64,000 nucleotides of DNA, from positions 1,488,001 through 1,552,000 of the forward strand of contig CAWDCL010000004.1 of NCBI GenBank assembly GCA_963800865.1, written 5' to 3'. Of the stretch, positions 16,357 through 24,868 are shown piece by piece. The position numbers and the translations under genes were made by a program. Each line of letters begins with the position of its first letter. Within the stretch, counting starts at the first letter, position 1. The stretch is from JALOKP01 sp963800865 (lineage in GTDB: Bacteria; Acidobacteriota; Polarisedimenticolia; J045). The notes beneath the pieces are model-generated. The model was not told where the DNA came from, ran no database searches, and saw nothing but the letters and a program-made list of their open reading frames with translations.

Positions 16357-16362
16357 TAGAAT
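16357..16362 (+). promoter_or_regulatory. -10 box (TAGAAT) of purF, leaderless spacing
   Basis: TAGAAT is followed by exactly 7 bases and then the ATG at 16370. A transcript initiated at the usual distance would start at or next to that ATG, leaving no room for a ribosome binding site, and none is visible. No convincing -35 hexamer lies 16-18 bases upstream. The same arrangement recurs upstream of hfq and the phosphatidyltransferase gene. Confidence 0.5.
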
Positions 16363-16369
16363 GCGCGGG

Positions 16370-17770
16370 ATGGCCGACCTCCTGGAGAAATGCGGCGTGG
16401 CCGCGGTGCACGGGCACGCGGAGGCGGCGAACATCGTCTACCTGGCGCTCTACGCGCTGCAGCACCGCGGGCAGGAGGCCGCCGGGATCGTGGCCTCGGA
16501 CGGCTCCGAGCTGCGGCGCTACGCGGGCCGCGGCCACGTCGCCGACGTCTTCACGCCCGACCGGCTGGCCCAGCTTCCGGGAGCGATGGCGATCGGCCAC
16601 AACCGCTACGCCACCGCCGGCGGTGCGGGGATCGAGAACGTCCAGCCGCTGCTGATGCAGACCAAGCGTGGCCCGCTCGCGCTGGCGCACAACGGGAACC
16701 TCGTCAACGCCGTCAGCCTGCGCCGGACGCTCGAGCTGGAGGGCGCCGTCTTCCACTCCAGCTCCGATACCGAGGTCATCCTGCAGCTGGCCGCCCGGTC
16801 GGGGAAGAGCGAGCTGCCGGCGGCGCTGGTCGAGGCGCTGTCGATCGTGCGCGGCGCCTACTGCCTGGTCGTGGCCGAGCGCGGACGGGTCATCGCAGCC
16901 CGCGACCCGCACGGCTTCCGCCCGCTCTCGCTCGGGCGGCTCCCCGACGGGGCGCCGGTCGTGGCCTCGGAGAGCTGCGCTTTCGACCTGATCGGCGCGC
17001 AGTTCGAGCGCGACATCGCGCCCGGCGAGCTGATCGTGTTCGGACCCGGTCCCGAGGAGCGCTCCAGCCTCCCGCTCCCGCGCGCCGAGCCGGCGCCCTG
17101 CATCTTCGAGTACGTCTACTTCGCGCGCCCCGACAGCCAGGTCTTCGGCCGCCCGGTCAGCGAGGTCCGGCGCGGGCTCGGCGAGCAGCTGGCCGCGGAG
17201 CACCCGGCCGAAGCCGACCTCGTCGTGCCGGTTCCCGACAGCGGCGTCCCGGCCGCGATCGGGTTCGCGCGCGCCTCCGGGTTGCCGTTCGACTTCGGAC
17301 TGACGCGCAACCACTACGTCGGCCGGACCTTCATCGAGCCCGCGCAGGCGATCCGGCACTTCGGCGTGAAGGTCAAGCTGAACCCGGTGCGCGAGCTGAT
17401 CGCCGGGCGCCGGATCGTGCTGGTCGACGACAGCCTGGTGCGCGGCACGACGATGGCGAAGATCGTGCAGCTCGTGCGGCAGGCCGGGGCGCGCGAGGTC
17501 CACGTCCGGATCTCCTGCCCGCCGACGATCTCGCCCTGCTTCTACGGGATCGACACGCCGACCGAGGAGGAGCTGATCGCCGCGCAGCTGTCGGTGCCCG
17601 AGATCCGGATGACGATCGGCGCCGACTCGCTGGGCTATCTTTCGCTGGCGGGCATGCACCGCGCGGTGCGCGCGGCGGTCGGGGACTTCTGCGCCGCCTG
17701 CTTCACCGGCGACTACCCGCTGCCGGTGACCGATCGTGCGGCGCTCAGCGAGGAGCGCCGCCGGCGCTAG
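16370..17770 (+). CDS. purF: Amidophosphoribosyltransferase
   Basis: 466 residues from ATG 16370 (ATG 16361 is in frame but sits inside the probable -10 box). The N-terminal Ntn glutamine amidotransferase domain starts at Cys8 (MADLLEKCGVAAV), so a 7-residue propeptide would be cleaved, as in Bacillus-type PurF. The PRPP-binding loop VLVDDSLVRGTT is near residue 350. Four cysteines at Fe-S ligand positions are present (PCIFEYVYF, SPCFYGID, FCAACF), indicating the oxygen-sensitive 4Fe-4S form. It makes phosphoribosylamine, the committed purine step. purM follows after 31 bases. Confidence 0.96.
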   Translation: MADLLEKCGVAAVHGHAEAANIVYLALYALQHRGQEAAGIVASDGSELRRYAGRGHVADVFTPDRLAQLPGAMAIGHNRYATAGGAGIENVQPLLMQTKRGPLALAHNGNLVNAVSLRRTLELEGAVFHSSSDTEVILQLAARSGKSELPAALVEALSIVRGAYCLVVAERGRVIAARDPHGFRPLSLGRLPDGAPVVASESCAFDLIGAQFERDIAPGELIVFGPGPEERSSLPLPRAEPAPCIFEYVYFARPDSQVFGRPVSEVRRGLGEQLAAEHPAEADLVVPVPDSGVPAAIGFARASGLPFDFGLTRNHYVGRTFIEPAQAIRHFGVKVKLNPVRELIAGRRIVLVDDSLVRGTTMAKIVQLVRQAGAREVHVRISCPPTISPCFYGIDTPTEEELIAAQLSVPEIRMTIGADSLGYLSLAGMHRAVRAAVGDFCAACFTGDYPLPVTDRAALSEERRRR

Positions 17771-17801
17771 GGAGTGACGGGCACCGCCCGGAGGAACGAC
17801 C

Positions 17802-18869
17802 GTGGCCGAGAGGATGCAGGACAAGCCGCCGCAGCCGATGACCTATCGCGACGCGGGGGTCGACATCGACGCCCAGGACCGGGCGCTGGCGATGATCAAG
17901 GGGCACCTCGCGGCGACGCGGACGCCGGGCGTGCTGTCCGATCTTGGCAGCTTCGGCGGCCTGTTCCGGGTGCCGGCCGACGTGCCCGAGCCGGTGCTGG
18001 TGGCCAGCACCGACGGCGTCGGGACCAAGCTGATGGTCGCCTGGAAGGCGAACCGCCACGACACCGTCGGCGAGGACCTCGTCAATCACTGCGTCAACGA
18101 CATCCTGGTGATGGGGGCGCGGCCGCTCTTCTTCCTCGACTACCTGGCCACCGGGAAACTCGACCCCGCGGTCGCGGAGCGGCTGGTCGCCGGCGTCGCC
18201 CGCGGCTGCCGGGCCAACGGCTGCGCGCTGATCGGCGGCGAGACCGCCGAGATGCCCGAGATGTACGGGGAGGGGGAGTACGACCTCGCCGGCACGATCG
18301 TCGGGATCGTGGCGCGGGGGGCGATCCTCGACGGCTCGCGCGTGAAGGTGGGGGACCGCGCGTACGGCCTGGCTTCCAGCGGCCTGCACACGAACGGCTA
18401 CTCGCTCGCGCGGCGGATCGTCTTCGGCGCCCTCGGCCTCGGGCCCGCGGACGAGATCCCGGGGACCGGGACGAGCGCCGCCGACGCGCTGCTCGCGGTC
18501 CACCGGAGCTACCTCGCCCTGCTGGACGAGCCGCTCTCGAAGGGGCTGGTCCGCGCGCTCGCACACATCACCGGCGGCGGGCTGACCGACAACGTGCCGC
18601 GCGTGCTGCCGGAAGGAACGGGGCTCGCGGTGCGCCTTGGCTCCTGGCCGATTCCGCCGCTCTTCGCCGCGCTGCGCGAAGCCGGCCGGGTCCCGCCGGA
18701 CGACATGCTGCGGACCTTCAACATGGGGGTCGGAATGGTCGCCCTGGTCGCGCCGGCCGACGCGGCGGCGTTCGAAGCGCACCTCGCGCGGCTCGGCGAG
18801 CCGGCGCGGGTGATCGGCGAGGTGGTCCCGGGAGATCGCCACGTGGTCTACGAGGGGGAACTGCCGTGA
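17802..18869 (+). CDS. purM: Phosphoribosylformylglycinamidine cyclo-ligase (AIR synthetase)
   Basis: 355 residues from GTG with GGAGGAACG just upstream. The N-terminal signature (TYRDAGVDIDA, then LSDLGSFGGLF), the ATP loop ASTDGVGTKL and the GGETAEMPEMY motif are those of PurM; the C-terminal GGGLTDNVPRVLP segment is also conserved. It converts FGAM to AIR. The stop overlaps the GTG of purN, so the last steps of this cluster are translationally coupled. Confidence 0.97.
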   Translation: MAERMQDKPPQPMTYRDAGVDIDAQDRALAMIKGHLAATRTPGVLSDLGSFGGLFRVPADVPEPVLVASTDGVGTKLMVAWKANRHDTVGEDLVNHCVNDILVMGARPLFFLDYLATGKLDPAVAERLVAGVARGCRANGCALIGGETAEMPEMYGEGEYDLAGTIVGIVARGAILDGSRVKVGDRAYGLASSGLHTNGYSLARRIVFGALGLGPADEIPGTGTSAADALLAVHRSYLALLDEPLSKGLVRALAHITGGGLTDNVPRVLPEGTGLAVRLGSWPIPPLFAALREAGRVPPDDMLRTFNMGVGMVALVAPADAAAFEAHLARLGEPARVIGEVVPGDRHVVYEGELP

Positions 18870-19540
18870 AGAAGGTCGGGATCCTGATCTCCGGGCGCGG
18901 CTCGAACATGGTCGCGCTGCTCGAGGGGATGCGGGCGGGGGAGGTTCCCGCCGAGGCCGCGCTGGTGGTCTCGAACGACCCTGCGGCGGGGGGCCTGGCC
19001 AAGGCCCGCGCCTACGGTGTCGCAACCGCGGTCGTGCCGCAGGCGGAGTACAAGGGGAAGGGGCGCCAGGCCCACGACGAGGCGGTGGCAGCCGAACTGG
19101 ACCGGCACGGCGTCGAGATCGTCTGCCTCGCCGGGTACATGCGGATCCTCTCGCCCTGGTTCGTCGCGCGCTACGCCGGGCGCCTGCTCAACATCCACCC
19201 CGCCCTGCTGCCGGCCTTCCCGGGGCTGCACGGCGCGCAGCAGGCGCTCGACCACGGCGCGCGGGTCGCCGGCTGCACGGTCCACTTCGTGGACGCGGAG
19301 GTCGACCACGGGCCGATCGTCGCCCAGGCGGCCGTGCCGGTGCAGCCGGGGGACACGGAGGAGACGCTGGCCGCGCGGATCCTCGAGCAGGAGCACCGGA
19401 TCTACCCGCTCGCGCTGCGGCTGCTCGCCGAGGGGCGGCTGGCGATCGAGGGGCGGCGCGTCGTCGTCGCCGGCGAGGAGCCGGGCTTTCCGCTGGCGGT
19501 GATCAGCCCCGATCCGGGGTCCCCGATCCCGTCGTTCTGA
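18866..19540 (+). CDS. purN: Phosphoribosylglycinamide formyltransferase
   Basis: 224 residues; GTG start in a GTGA overlap with purM. The N-terminal GAR-binding loop is SGRGSNM (residues 8-14). The catalytic Asn-His-Asp set is present (LLNIHPALLPAFPG and VDAEVDHGPIV), as in folate-dependent PurN. It transfers a formyl group from 10-formyl-THF to GAR. The C-terminus is slightly extended beyond the usual 200 residues by a Pro-rich tail. The next gene starts 5 bases downstream. Confidence 0.96.
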   Translation: MKKVGILISGRGSNMVALLEGMRAGEVPAEAALVVSNDPAAGGLAKARAYGVATAVVPQAEYKGKGRQAHDEAVAAELDRHGVEIVCLAGYMRILSPWFVARYAGRLLNIHPALLPAFPGLHGAQQALDHGARVAGCTVHFVDAEVDHGPIVAQAAVPVQPGDTEETLAARILEQEHRIYPLALRLLAEGRLAIEGRRVVVAGEEPGFPLAVISPDPGSPIPSF

Positions 19541-19544
19541 GCCG

Positions 19545-20721
19545 ATGGCGGTCGACCTCAAGCGCCGCGCCTGGCGGGCGATCGTCCTGTTCGGCATCGT
19601 CAGCCTGTTCGCCGACATCACCTACGAGGGGGCGCGCAGCATCAGCGGGCCGTTCCTCGAGAGCCTCGGCGCGAGCGCGGCCATCGTCGGGATCGTGGCC
19701 GGGGCGGGGGAACTGGTCGCCTACGGGCTGCGGCTCGCCTCCGGCATGCTCGCCGACAGCTCGCGACGCTACTGGACGCTGACCTTCCTCGGCTACGCGA
19801 TCAACCTGCTCGCGGTCCCGCTGCTGGCGCTGGCGGGGTCGTGGCCCGCGGCGGCGGCGCTGCTGCTCGTCGAGCGCTTCGGGAAGGCGCTGCGCAACCC
19901 GTCGCGCGACGCGATCATGGCCGGCGCGGCGCTCACGGTCGGAAGCGGGCGCGGGTTCGGTCTGCACGAGGCGCTCGACCAGATCGGGGCGGTGACCGGA
20001 CCGCTCGTCGTCACGCTTGGCGATGACGCTCGGCGGCGGCTACCGGGCCAGCTTCGCCGTGCTCCTCATCCCCGCGCTGCTCGCCCTGGCGACCCTGTCG
20101 GCGGCACGGGTCGAAACGAGCGGATTCGCGCCGAGTTCGAAGGTGCCGCACGACGCCGCCCGCGAGCCGCTGCCGCGGGCCTACTGGTTCTACCTGGCCG
20201 CGGCGGCGCTGCTCGCGGCGGGGCTCGCCGACTTCCCGCTCGTGGCGTTCCGGCTGGCCCATGCGAAGGTCGCGGAAGGGGCGCTGATCCCGATCCTCTA
20301 TGCGGGCGCGATGGCGGCCGACGCGTTCTCGGCGCTGGCCTTCGGCTGGCTCTTCGACCGCTTCGGCTTCGCGGTGCTCGCGCTGGCCGCGCTGCTCGCC
20401 GTGCCGGCGACGGCGCTGGCTTTTCTCGGCGGACTGCCCGCGGTGGTGGCGGGGGTGCTGCTCTGGGGCGCCGCGCTCGGGGCGCACGAATCGGTCATGC
20501 GGGCCGGCGTCGCGCAGCTCGCTCCCGCGGGGCGGCGCGGCACGGCGTTCGGGCTGTTCTACGCCGCCTACGGCGGCGGGTGGTTCGTGGGAAGCGCGGC
20601 GATGGGGCTGGCCTACGAGGTCTCGCCACGGCTGCTGGTCGCGCTCTCCGCGGCCTTCTCGCTCGCGGCGCTCGTGCCGATCCTGGCACTGCGGACGCGC
20701 CGCTTCGCCGGACCGCGCTAG
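19545..20721 (+). pseudogene. MFS transporter interrupted by a +1 frameshift
   Basis: Two halves of one major facilitator protein lie in different frames. The first (from ATG 19545, about 155 residues) covers the first five helices, with the MFS loop RLASGMLADSSRRYW and ends GPLVV; the second resumes at about 20020 with MTLGGGYRASFAVLLIPALL and runs to the TAG at 20719-20721. One extra base between about 20008 and 20022 accounts for the switch. Repaired, the protein would be about 391 residues with 12 helices. It is placed directly after purN; the substrate is unknown. Its stop overlaps the stop of the next gene on the other strand (CTAG). Confidence 0.75.
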
Positions 20722-21230
20722 CCGGGCGGTTCCGCCAGCTCGCGGAGTCCCGCATCGAGCAGCGCGGGGTCGCCCTGCAGCCAGAAGACCCGCGTGCCCG
20801 CCGCCCAGAGGGCGTGGTGGCCGCCCGGGCCGCGCGTCAGCCAGGTTCCCGGCCGGTCCGGCAGCTCGAGGGGCGGCGAGAACGGGGACGTTCCCGAGGC
20901 GAGGCGTTCCAACATCGCGCCAAAGGCGCGGTTCGCGAGGCCGGCGTCGGCGAAGCGGGAAGCGAACAGGATCAGTCGTCCGTCGGCATATCCCGCGACC
21001 GCGGACTCCAGCGGGGCGACCTCGCGGCCGTGCAGGTGCGCGATCGCGCGGCGCGCGGCGTCGCCTTCGTCGAGGCCGGTCCGCGGCAGGCCCGCGAGCT
21101 GCGGCGGGGTCAGGGCCGGGGGCGTCGCCCGGCAGCCGAGCGCTGCGACGAGGGCGAAGGCCGCGCAGAGGAGAGCGCAAGCCGGCCGCCCGCCCCGGTT
21201 CCGCCGCGTCCGCCTCGCGGGACGGCACAT
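20718..21230 (-). CDS. Small lipoprotein of unknown function (DUF6599-like)
   Basis: 170 residues. ATG 21230 is preceded on its strand by GCGAGGAGCG. A basic n-region, hydrophobic helix and LVAALGC lipobox (Cys33) mark a lipoprotein signal. The mature part has a regular globular look (LASRFADAGLANRAFGAML, GTRVFWLQGDPALLDAGLREL) and reminds me of DUF6599-type proteins that measure a single small alpha/beta domain; that resemblance is weak. It is convergent with the MFS gene, sharing the CTAG that gives both stops. No operon partner. Confidence 0.6.
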   Translation of the reverse strand: MCRPARRTRRNRGGRPACALLCAAFALVAALGCRATPPALTPPQLAGLPRTGLDEGDAARRAIAHLHGREVAPLESAVAGYADGRLILFASRFADAGLANRAFGAMLERLASGTSPFSPPLELPDRPGTWLTRGPGGHHALWAAGTRVFWLQGDPALLDAGLRELAEPPG

Positions 21231-21445
21231 CGCTCCTCGCTCCCTCGTTGCCGGGCCATGCCGTACCGGCCGCGCCGGTCGCGGTGCGCGCGCAGCTCGC
21301 CGCGCGCGCACGCACCACCGCCCCGTCCGCCGGCGGACGGCCGTCCGGCAGCGCCGTCCGCCGCCGGTCGCTCGCGAGCCGCATTCTAGTTGCAGCGCGG
21401 CCTCCCGGCGGCACGCCGCTTGCGATATCGGGGCGGGAGAAGCGC

Positions 21446-22168
21446 ATGGCGGACCGCGACGGGGGCCTGGAGGATCGCAACGACCCGGGGGCGGTGCGCG
21501 AACGGCTGGTGCGCCAGGGGCCCGGCGCGCTCCGTGACGAGGAACTCGTCGCGCTGCTGCTGGCCGGGAGTCGCGCCCCGGCGGCCGCGGACGTCGCGCG
21601 CGCCGCGGGTTGCCTGGCTGCCGCGGGAGGGCTGGCCGCGCTCGCGGAGGCGTTGCGGCGGCCGGCCGGAGCTCGCGCCGTGCTGCCGCTGCGGCGTGCC
21701 GCCCGCGTCCGCCTCCTCGCCTCCTTCGAACTGGGGCGGCGCGCGGCGCCCGGCCCGGCCGCGCTCGCGCCGGCCATCCGGCGCCCCGAAGAGGCCGCGC
21801 AGGAGACGCGCGACCTGGTCGCCGAGCGGCGCGAGCACCTCGTGGGGCTCTACCTCGACGCCCAGTCGCGCCTGATCGCGCGCGAGACGGTCGCCGTCGG
21901 CTCGCTGAACGTCGCGCGCGCGCTGCCGCGCGACCTGCTCGAGCCGGCACTGCGCCACGGCGCGACCGGCTTCGTCGTCGTCCACAACCACCCCTCCGGC
22001 GTGGCCGAGCCGTCCGAGGACGATCTCCGCTTCACCCAGGCCGTCGGTCGGGCGGCCGCGCTGCTGGGCCTCGCGCTGCTGGATCACGTCGTCGTCGCGC
22101 GCGCCGGGTTCGCCTCGCTCCGCGCTCGCGGGGCCCGCTGGGAGGGGCTCGACCCGCCCGGCGGGTGA
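21446..22168 (+). CDS. radC: RadC/JAB-domain DNA repair-like protein
   Basis: 240 residues from ATG 21446 (GGGCGGGAGAAG upstream). An N-terminal UPF0758 helical domain (RERLVRQGPGALRDEELVALLLAGS) precedes the JAB/MPN domain with metal motif HNHPSG and the downstream Ser/Asp (EPSEDD), then DHVVVA near the C-terminus. RadC proteins are widespread, their link to recombination repair is disputed, and a true protease or deubiquitinase-like activity is not shown. Genes on either side are unrelated. Confidence 0.9.
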   Translation: MADRDGGLEDRNDPGAVRERLVRQGPGALRDEELVALLLAGSRAPAAADVARAAGCLAAAGGLAALAEALRRPAGARAVLPLRRAARVRLLASFELGRRAAPGPAALAPAIRRPEEAAQETRDLVAERREHLVGLYLDAQSRLIARETVAVGSLNVARALPRDLLEPALRHGATGFVVVHNHPSGVAEPSEDDLRFTQAVGRAAALLGLALLDHVVVARAGFASLRARGARWEGLDPPGG

Positions 22169-22237
22169 GTGGCCGGGGGCAGGGGGCGCCCGGGCCGGCC
22201 TCGGTTAGAGTAGTCCGCTCGCGGCGGAGGATCCCTG

Positions 22238-24031
22238 GTGCGGACGGCGACGGCAGCGCTCGTGCTCGTGACGGCCCTCGCGACGCCGTCCGCCGCCCAG
22301 GCCGCAGGCGAACACCCCGGGACGGCCGGTCTCGTCGAAGCGATCGGTCTCGCGATCGTCGCCGCCGCCGCGCTGGCGATCGTGTTCCACCGGCTGAAGC
22401 AGCCGGCGCTGCTCGCGTTCATCGCCGCCGGGCTGGCGCTCGGTCTGTTCGCGGGCGAGTTCGCGGGCGCCATCCCCGCGATGAGCCAGGTTTCGCACCT
22501 CGGCCTCGTGTTCCTGCTGTTCATCATCGGGATCGAGATGGACATCTCCGGGATCCTGCGCCTCGGCCCCCGGGCCGCGGTCGCGATCCTGCTGCAGGCG
22601 CCGCTCTCGATCGCCGTGGTCATGGGGCTCCAGGCGCTGGCTCACCGCTTCGGGATCCGGATCCCCGGACTGGGCGATGCCCCGGAGACCTGGATCTACT
22701 TCGCGGTCGCGGCCTCGCTCGGGTCGACCGCCGTCGTCGTCAAGCTGCTCGCCGACAAGTTCGACCTCTCGACGCAGGCCGGGCGCGTGACGGTGCTGAC
22801 GCTGATCGGCCAGGACATCTGGGCGGTGCTGGCGCTGTCGTGGGTCTCCGCGCAGCGCGACGGCACGATGGGCCAGGGCGGGGTCGCGACCCTGCTGGGC
22901 GGTGCGGTGCTGCTCGGAGCCGGCTGTGTCGCGCTCAGCTACTTCGTTCTCCCGCGCCTCCTCGTGCGCCTGGCGTCCGCCCCCGAGTTGACGGCAGTCG
23001 TCGCCCTGGGCTGGTGCTTTCTCTGGGTCGGTGCGTTCCGGCGCGTCGGCCTCTCGCCCGAGATGGGCGCGCTGGTCGCCGGGCTGACCATCGGGCGGCT
23101 TCCGCAGCGGATCGAGATCCAGGCCAAGGTCTCGAGCCTCCGGGATTTCTTCATGGCGCTCTTCTTCGTCGCGCTGGGGATGAGCCTGCCGGCCCCCAGC
23201 GGCAGCGTGCTGCTCTCCGCGGCCGCGCTGGCCGCGATCGTCGTGGTGTCGCGTTTCGTGCTCTTCGCCCCCACGCTGCTGGCCGCGGGCCTGGGCCCGA
23301 TCGTCTCGTTCGCCGCCCCGGTCAACATCGCCCAGATCAGCGAGTTCTCGCTGCTCATGGTGCCGATCGGAGTCGCCCAGGGCGTGCTCGGCAGCGACGA
23401 CGCCTCGGTCGTGTCGTATGCGCTGATGCTCTCGGTCGTGCTGGCGACCTACGCGATCCCGGCGAACTACCGGATCGCTGCTGCGCTGGGACGGCTGGCC
23501 GGGACGACCCGGTCGGCCGCCGGCTCCGCGGGGGCCGGGTCGCCGGGCGGCGCCCCCGGCGGCGGAGCGGGGAGCGAGCACGCCGCGCCGGAGATCGTCT
23601 TCCTCGGCTACTTCCAGAACGCGGACGCGCTGGCCCGGTCCCTGGCGCGCGACGCCCCCGAACTCCTCCCGCGGATCCTCGTGATCGACTACAACCTCCG
23701 CAACCACGACCGCGTCCGCCGCCTGGGGATGCGGGTCGCCTACGGCGACGTCTCCAACCCGGAGTCGCTCCGGCACCACGGCGTCGGCGAAGCCCGGGTC
23801 GTGGTCTCGACGATCGCCGACGCCTTCCTGCGGGGGATCACCAACGCCGCGCTGCTGGAGCAGACCCGCGCGATCAACCCCCGGGCGCGGTTCGTGGCCA
23901 CCGCGTCGAGCGACGGGGAGGCCCGTGACCTGGTCGCGCGCGGCGCCTTCGCCTGCATCACGCCTCCGAGCGAGGCGGCCGACGCCTACATCCGCGCGAT
24001 CCGCGACGCGTTCCGGGAACCCGGTCCGTAA
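22238..24031 (+). CDS. Kef-type monovalent cation:proton antiporter (CPA2) with TrkA-N-like domain
   Basis: 597 residues from GTG, with GGCGGAGGATCC upstream. A cleavable-looking N-terminal helix ends AQA. Eleven to thirteen membrane helices form the Na+/H+ exchanger domain (about 25-425; FIIGIEMDISGILRLGP and GSTAVVVKLLAD are typical of CPA2). The cytosolic tail (about 448-590) is a Rossmann-like TrkA_N domain with VIDYNLRNHDRV and VAYGDVSNPESL. The nucleotide loop reads FLGYFQNAD, so the usual GxGxxG is missing. It probably exports K+ or Na+ in exchange for protons; regulation by NAD(H) is doubtful. Confidence 0.87.
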   Translation: MRTATAALVLVTALATPSAAQAAGEHPGTAGLVEAIGLAIVAAAALAIVFHRLKQPALLAFIAAGLALGLFAGEFAGAIPAMSQVSHLGLVFLLFIIGIEMDISGILRLGPRAAVAILLQAPLSIAVVMGLQALAHRFGIRIPGLGDAPETWIYFAVAASLGSTAVVVKLLADKFDLSTQAGRVTVLTLIGQDIWAVLALSWVSAQRDGTMGQGGVATLLGGAVLLGAGCVALSYFVLPRLLVRLASAPELTAVVALGWCFLWVGAFRRVGLSPEMGALVAGLTIGRLPQRIEIQAKVSSLRDFFMALFFVALGMSLPAPSGSVLLSAAALAAIVVVSRFVLFAPTLLAAGLGPIVSFAAPVNIAQISEFSLLMVPIGVAQGVLGSDDASVVSYALMLSVVLATYAIPANYRIAAALGRLAGTTRSAAGSAGAGSPGGAPGGGAGSEHAAPEIVFLGYFQNADALARSLARDAPELLPRILVIDYNLRNHDRVRRLGMRVAYGDVSNPESLRHHGVGEARVVVSTIADAFLRGITNAALLEQTRAINPRARFVATASSDGEARDLVARGAFACITPPSEAADAYIRAIRDAFREPGP

Positions 24032-24042
24032 CCGGCTTCCGG

Positions 24043-24828
24043 TCAGCCGAGCAGTCTCAGCGCTTCCTGCGCCTCGCGGCGAACGATGTACGCGAGGTCC
24101 CACTCGTAGCGCTCGCCGTGACCCAGCATCGCGTGAGCCGCCTGCCGGGTGGTCTCGACCTGCGCCGGCGACAGGTAGCCGGCGGCTCCCATCTTGCCGA
24201 GGCTGCGGATCGTCTTGGCGCGCACGACCGGCTGCGCGTCGGACAGGCAGCGGGCGAGCGCATCGAACAGCTCCGTCCGGCGCCGTTCGGAGAGCAGCGA
24301 GGCCGGCACCACCTCGACGATCCGGCCGAGCGTCCGCGCGGCGCTGTCGCGGACCTCGCGGTCGGGGTGCATCAGGCAGCCAGCCACTTCCGGCAGTGCG
24401 GCATGGACCTCGGGGTGGCGGATCTTCCCCAGCGCGAACAGCCCGAAGGTCCGGCAGTACGGGTCGTCCTCCGTGCCGACGAACTTCCGGAGCGGCTCGA
24501 TCGCCGGCGTGCCGATCCGGCCGAGGCCGCGCGCGAGGTAGAAGTGGCTCTTGATGTCGCTCCCCTTCATGAAGCTGAGCAGCTGGGGGATCACGCGCGG
24601 CCCGCAGTTCACGAGAGTCGATTCGGCGCGCGCGAGCAACGGCTCGAGCTCCGGGCGGTCGAAGGTGTCGATGAAGAACAACCCGCAGAGCGCTTCCACG
24701 GCCGCCCGGAAGCCGGCGTCCGGCAGTCCGGCGAGATGGCCGTCGAGCCAGTCGACCGCGCGCGCGAGGCGCGCCGGGTCGGTGCTCGCGAAGTCCTCGA
24801 GGACCGACTCCACTGTCGTCTCGTCCAT
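24043..24828 (-). CDS. HEAT-repeat protein
   Basis: 261 residues; CGGGGAGGCAGG precedes the ATG at 24828. At least four HEAT-type helical pairs are visible (LLSFMKGSDIKSHFYLARGL; GTPAIEPLRKFVG...CRTFGLFALGKI; PEVAGCLMHPDREVRDSAARTLG; LSDAQPVVRAKTIRSLGKMG). No signal peptide, so it is cytoplasmic; it probably works as a protein-protein scaffold. It follows the DUF2339-like membrane gene on the same strand by 40 bases. Its 3' end is convergent with the Kef gene, 11 bases apart. Confidence 0.8.
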   Translation of the reverse strand: MDETTVESVLEDFASTDPARLARAVDWLDGHLAGLPDAGFRAAVEALCGLFFIDTFDRPELEPLLARAESTLVNCGPRVIPQLLSFMKGSDIKSHFYLARGLGRIGTPAIEPLRKFVGTEDDPYCRTFGLFALGKIRHPEVHAALPEVAGCLMHPDREVRDSAARTLGRIVEVVPASLLSERRRTELFDALARCLSDAQPVVRAKTIRSLGKMGAAGYLSPAQVETTRQAAHAMLGHGERYEWDLAYIVRREAQEALRLLG

Positions 24829-24868
24829 CCTGCCTCCCCGATCGGTGTCGCCGCGCGTCTCGGCCCGT

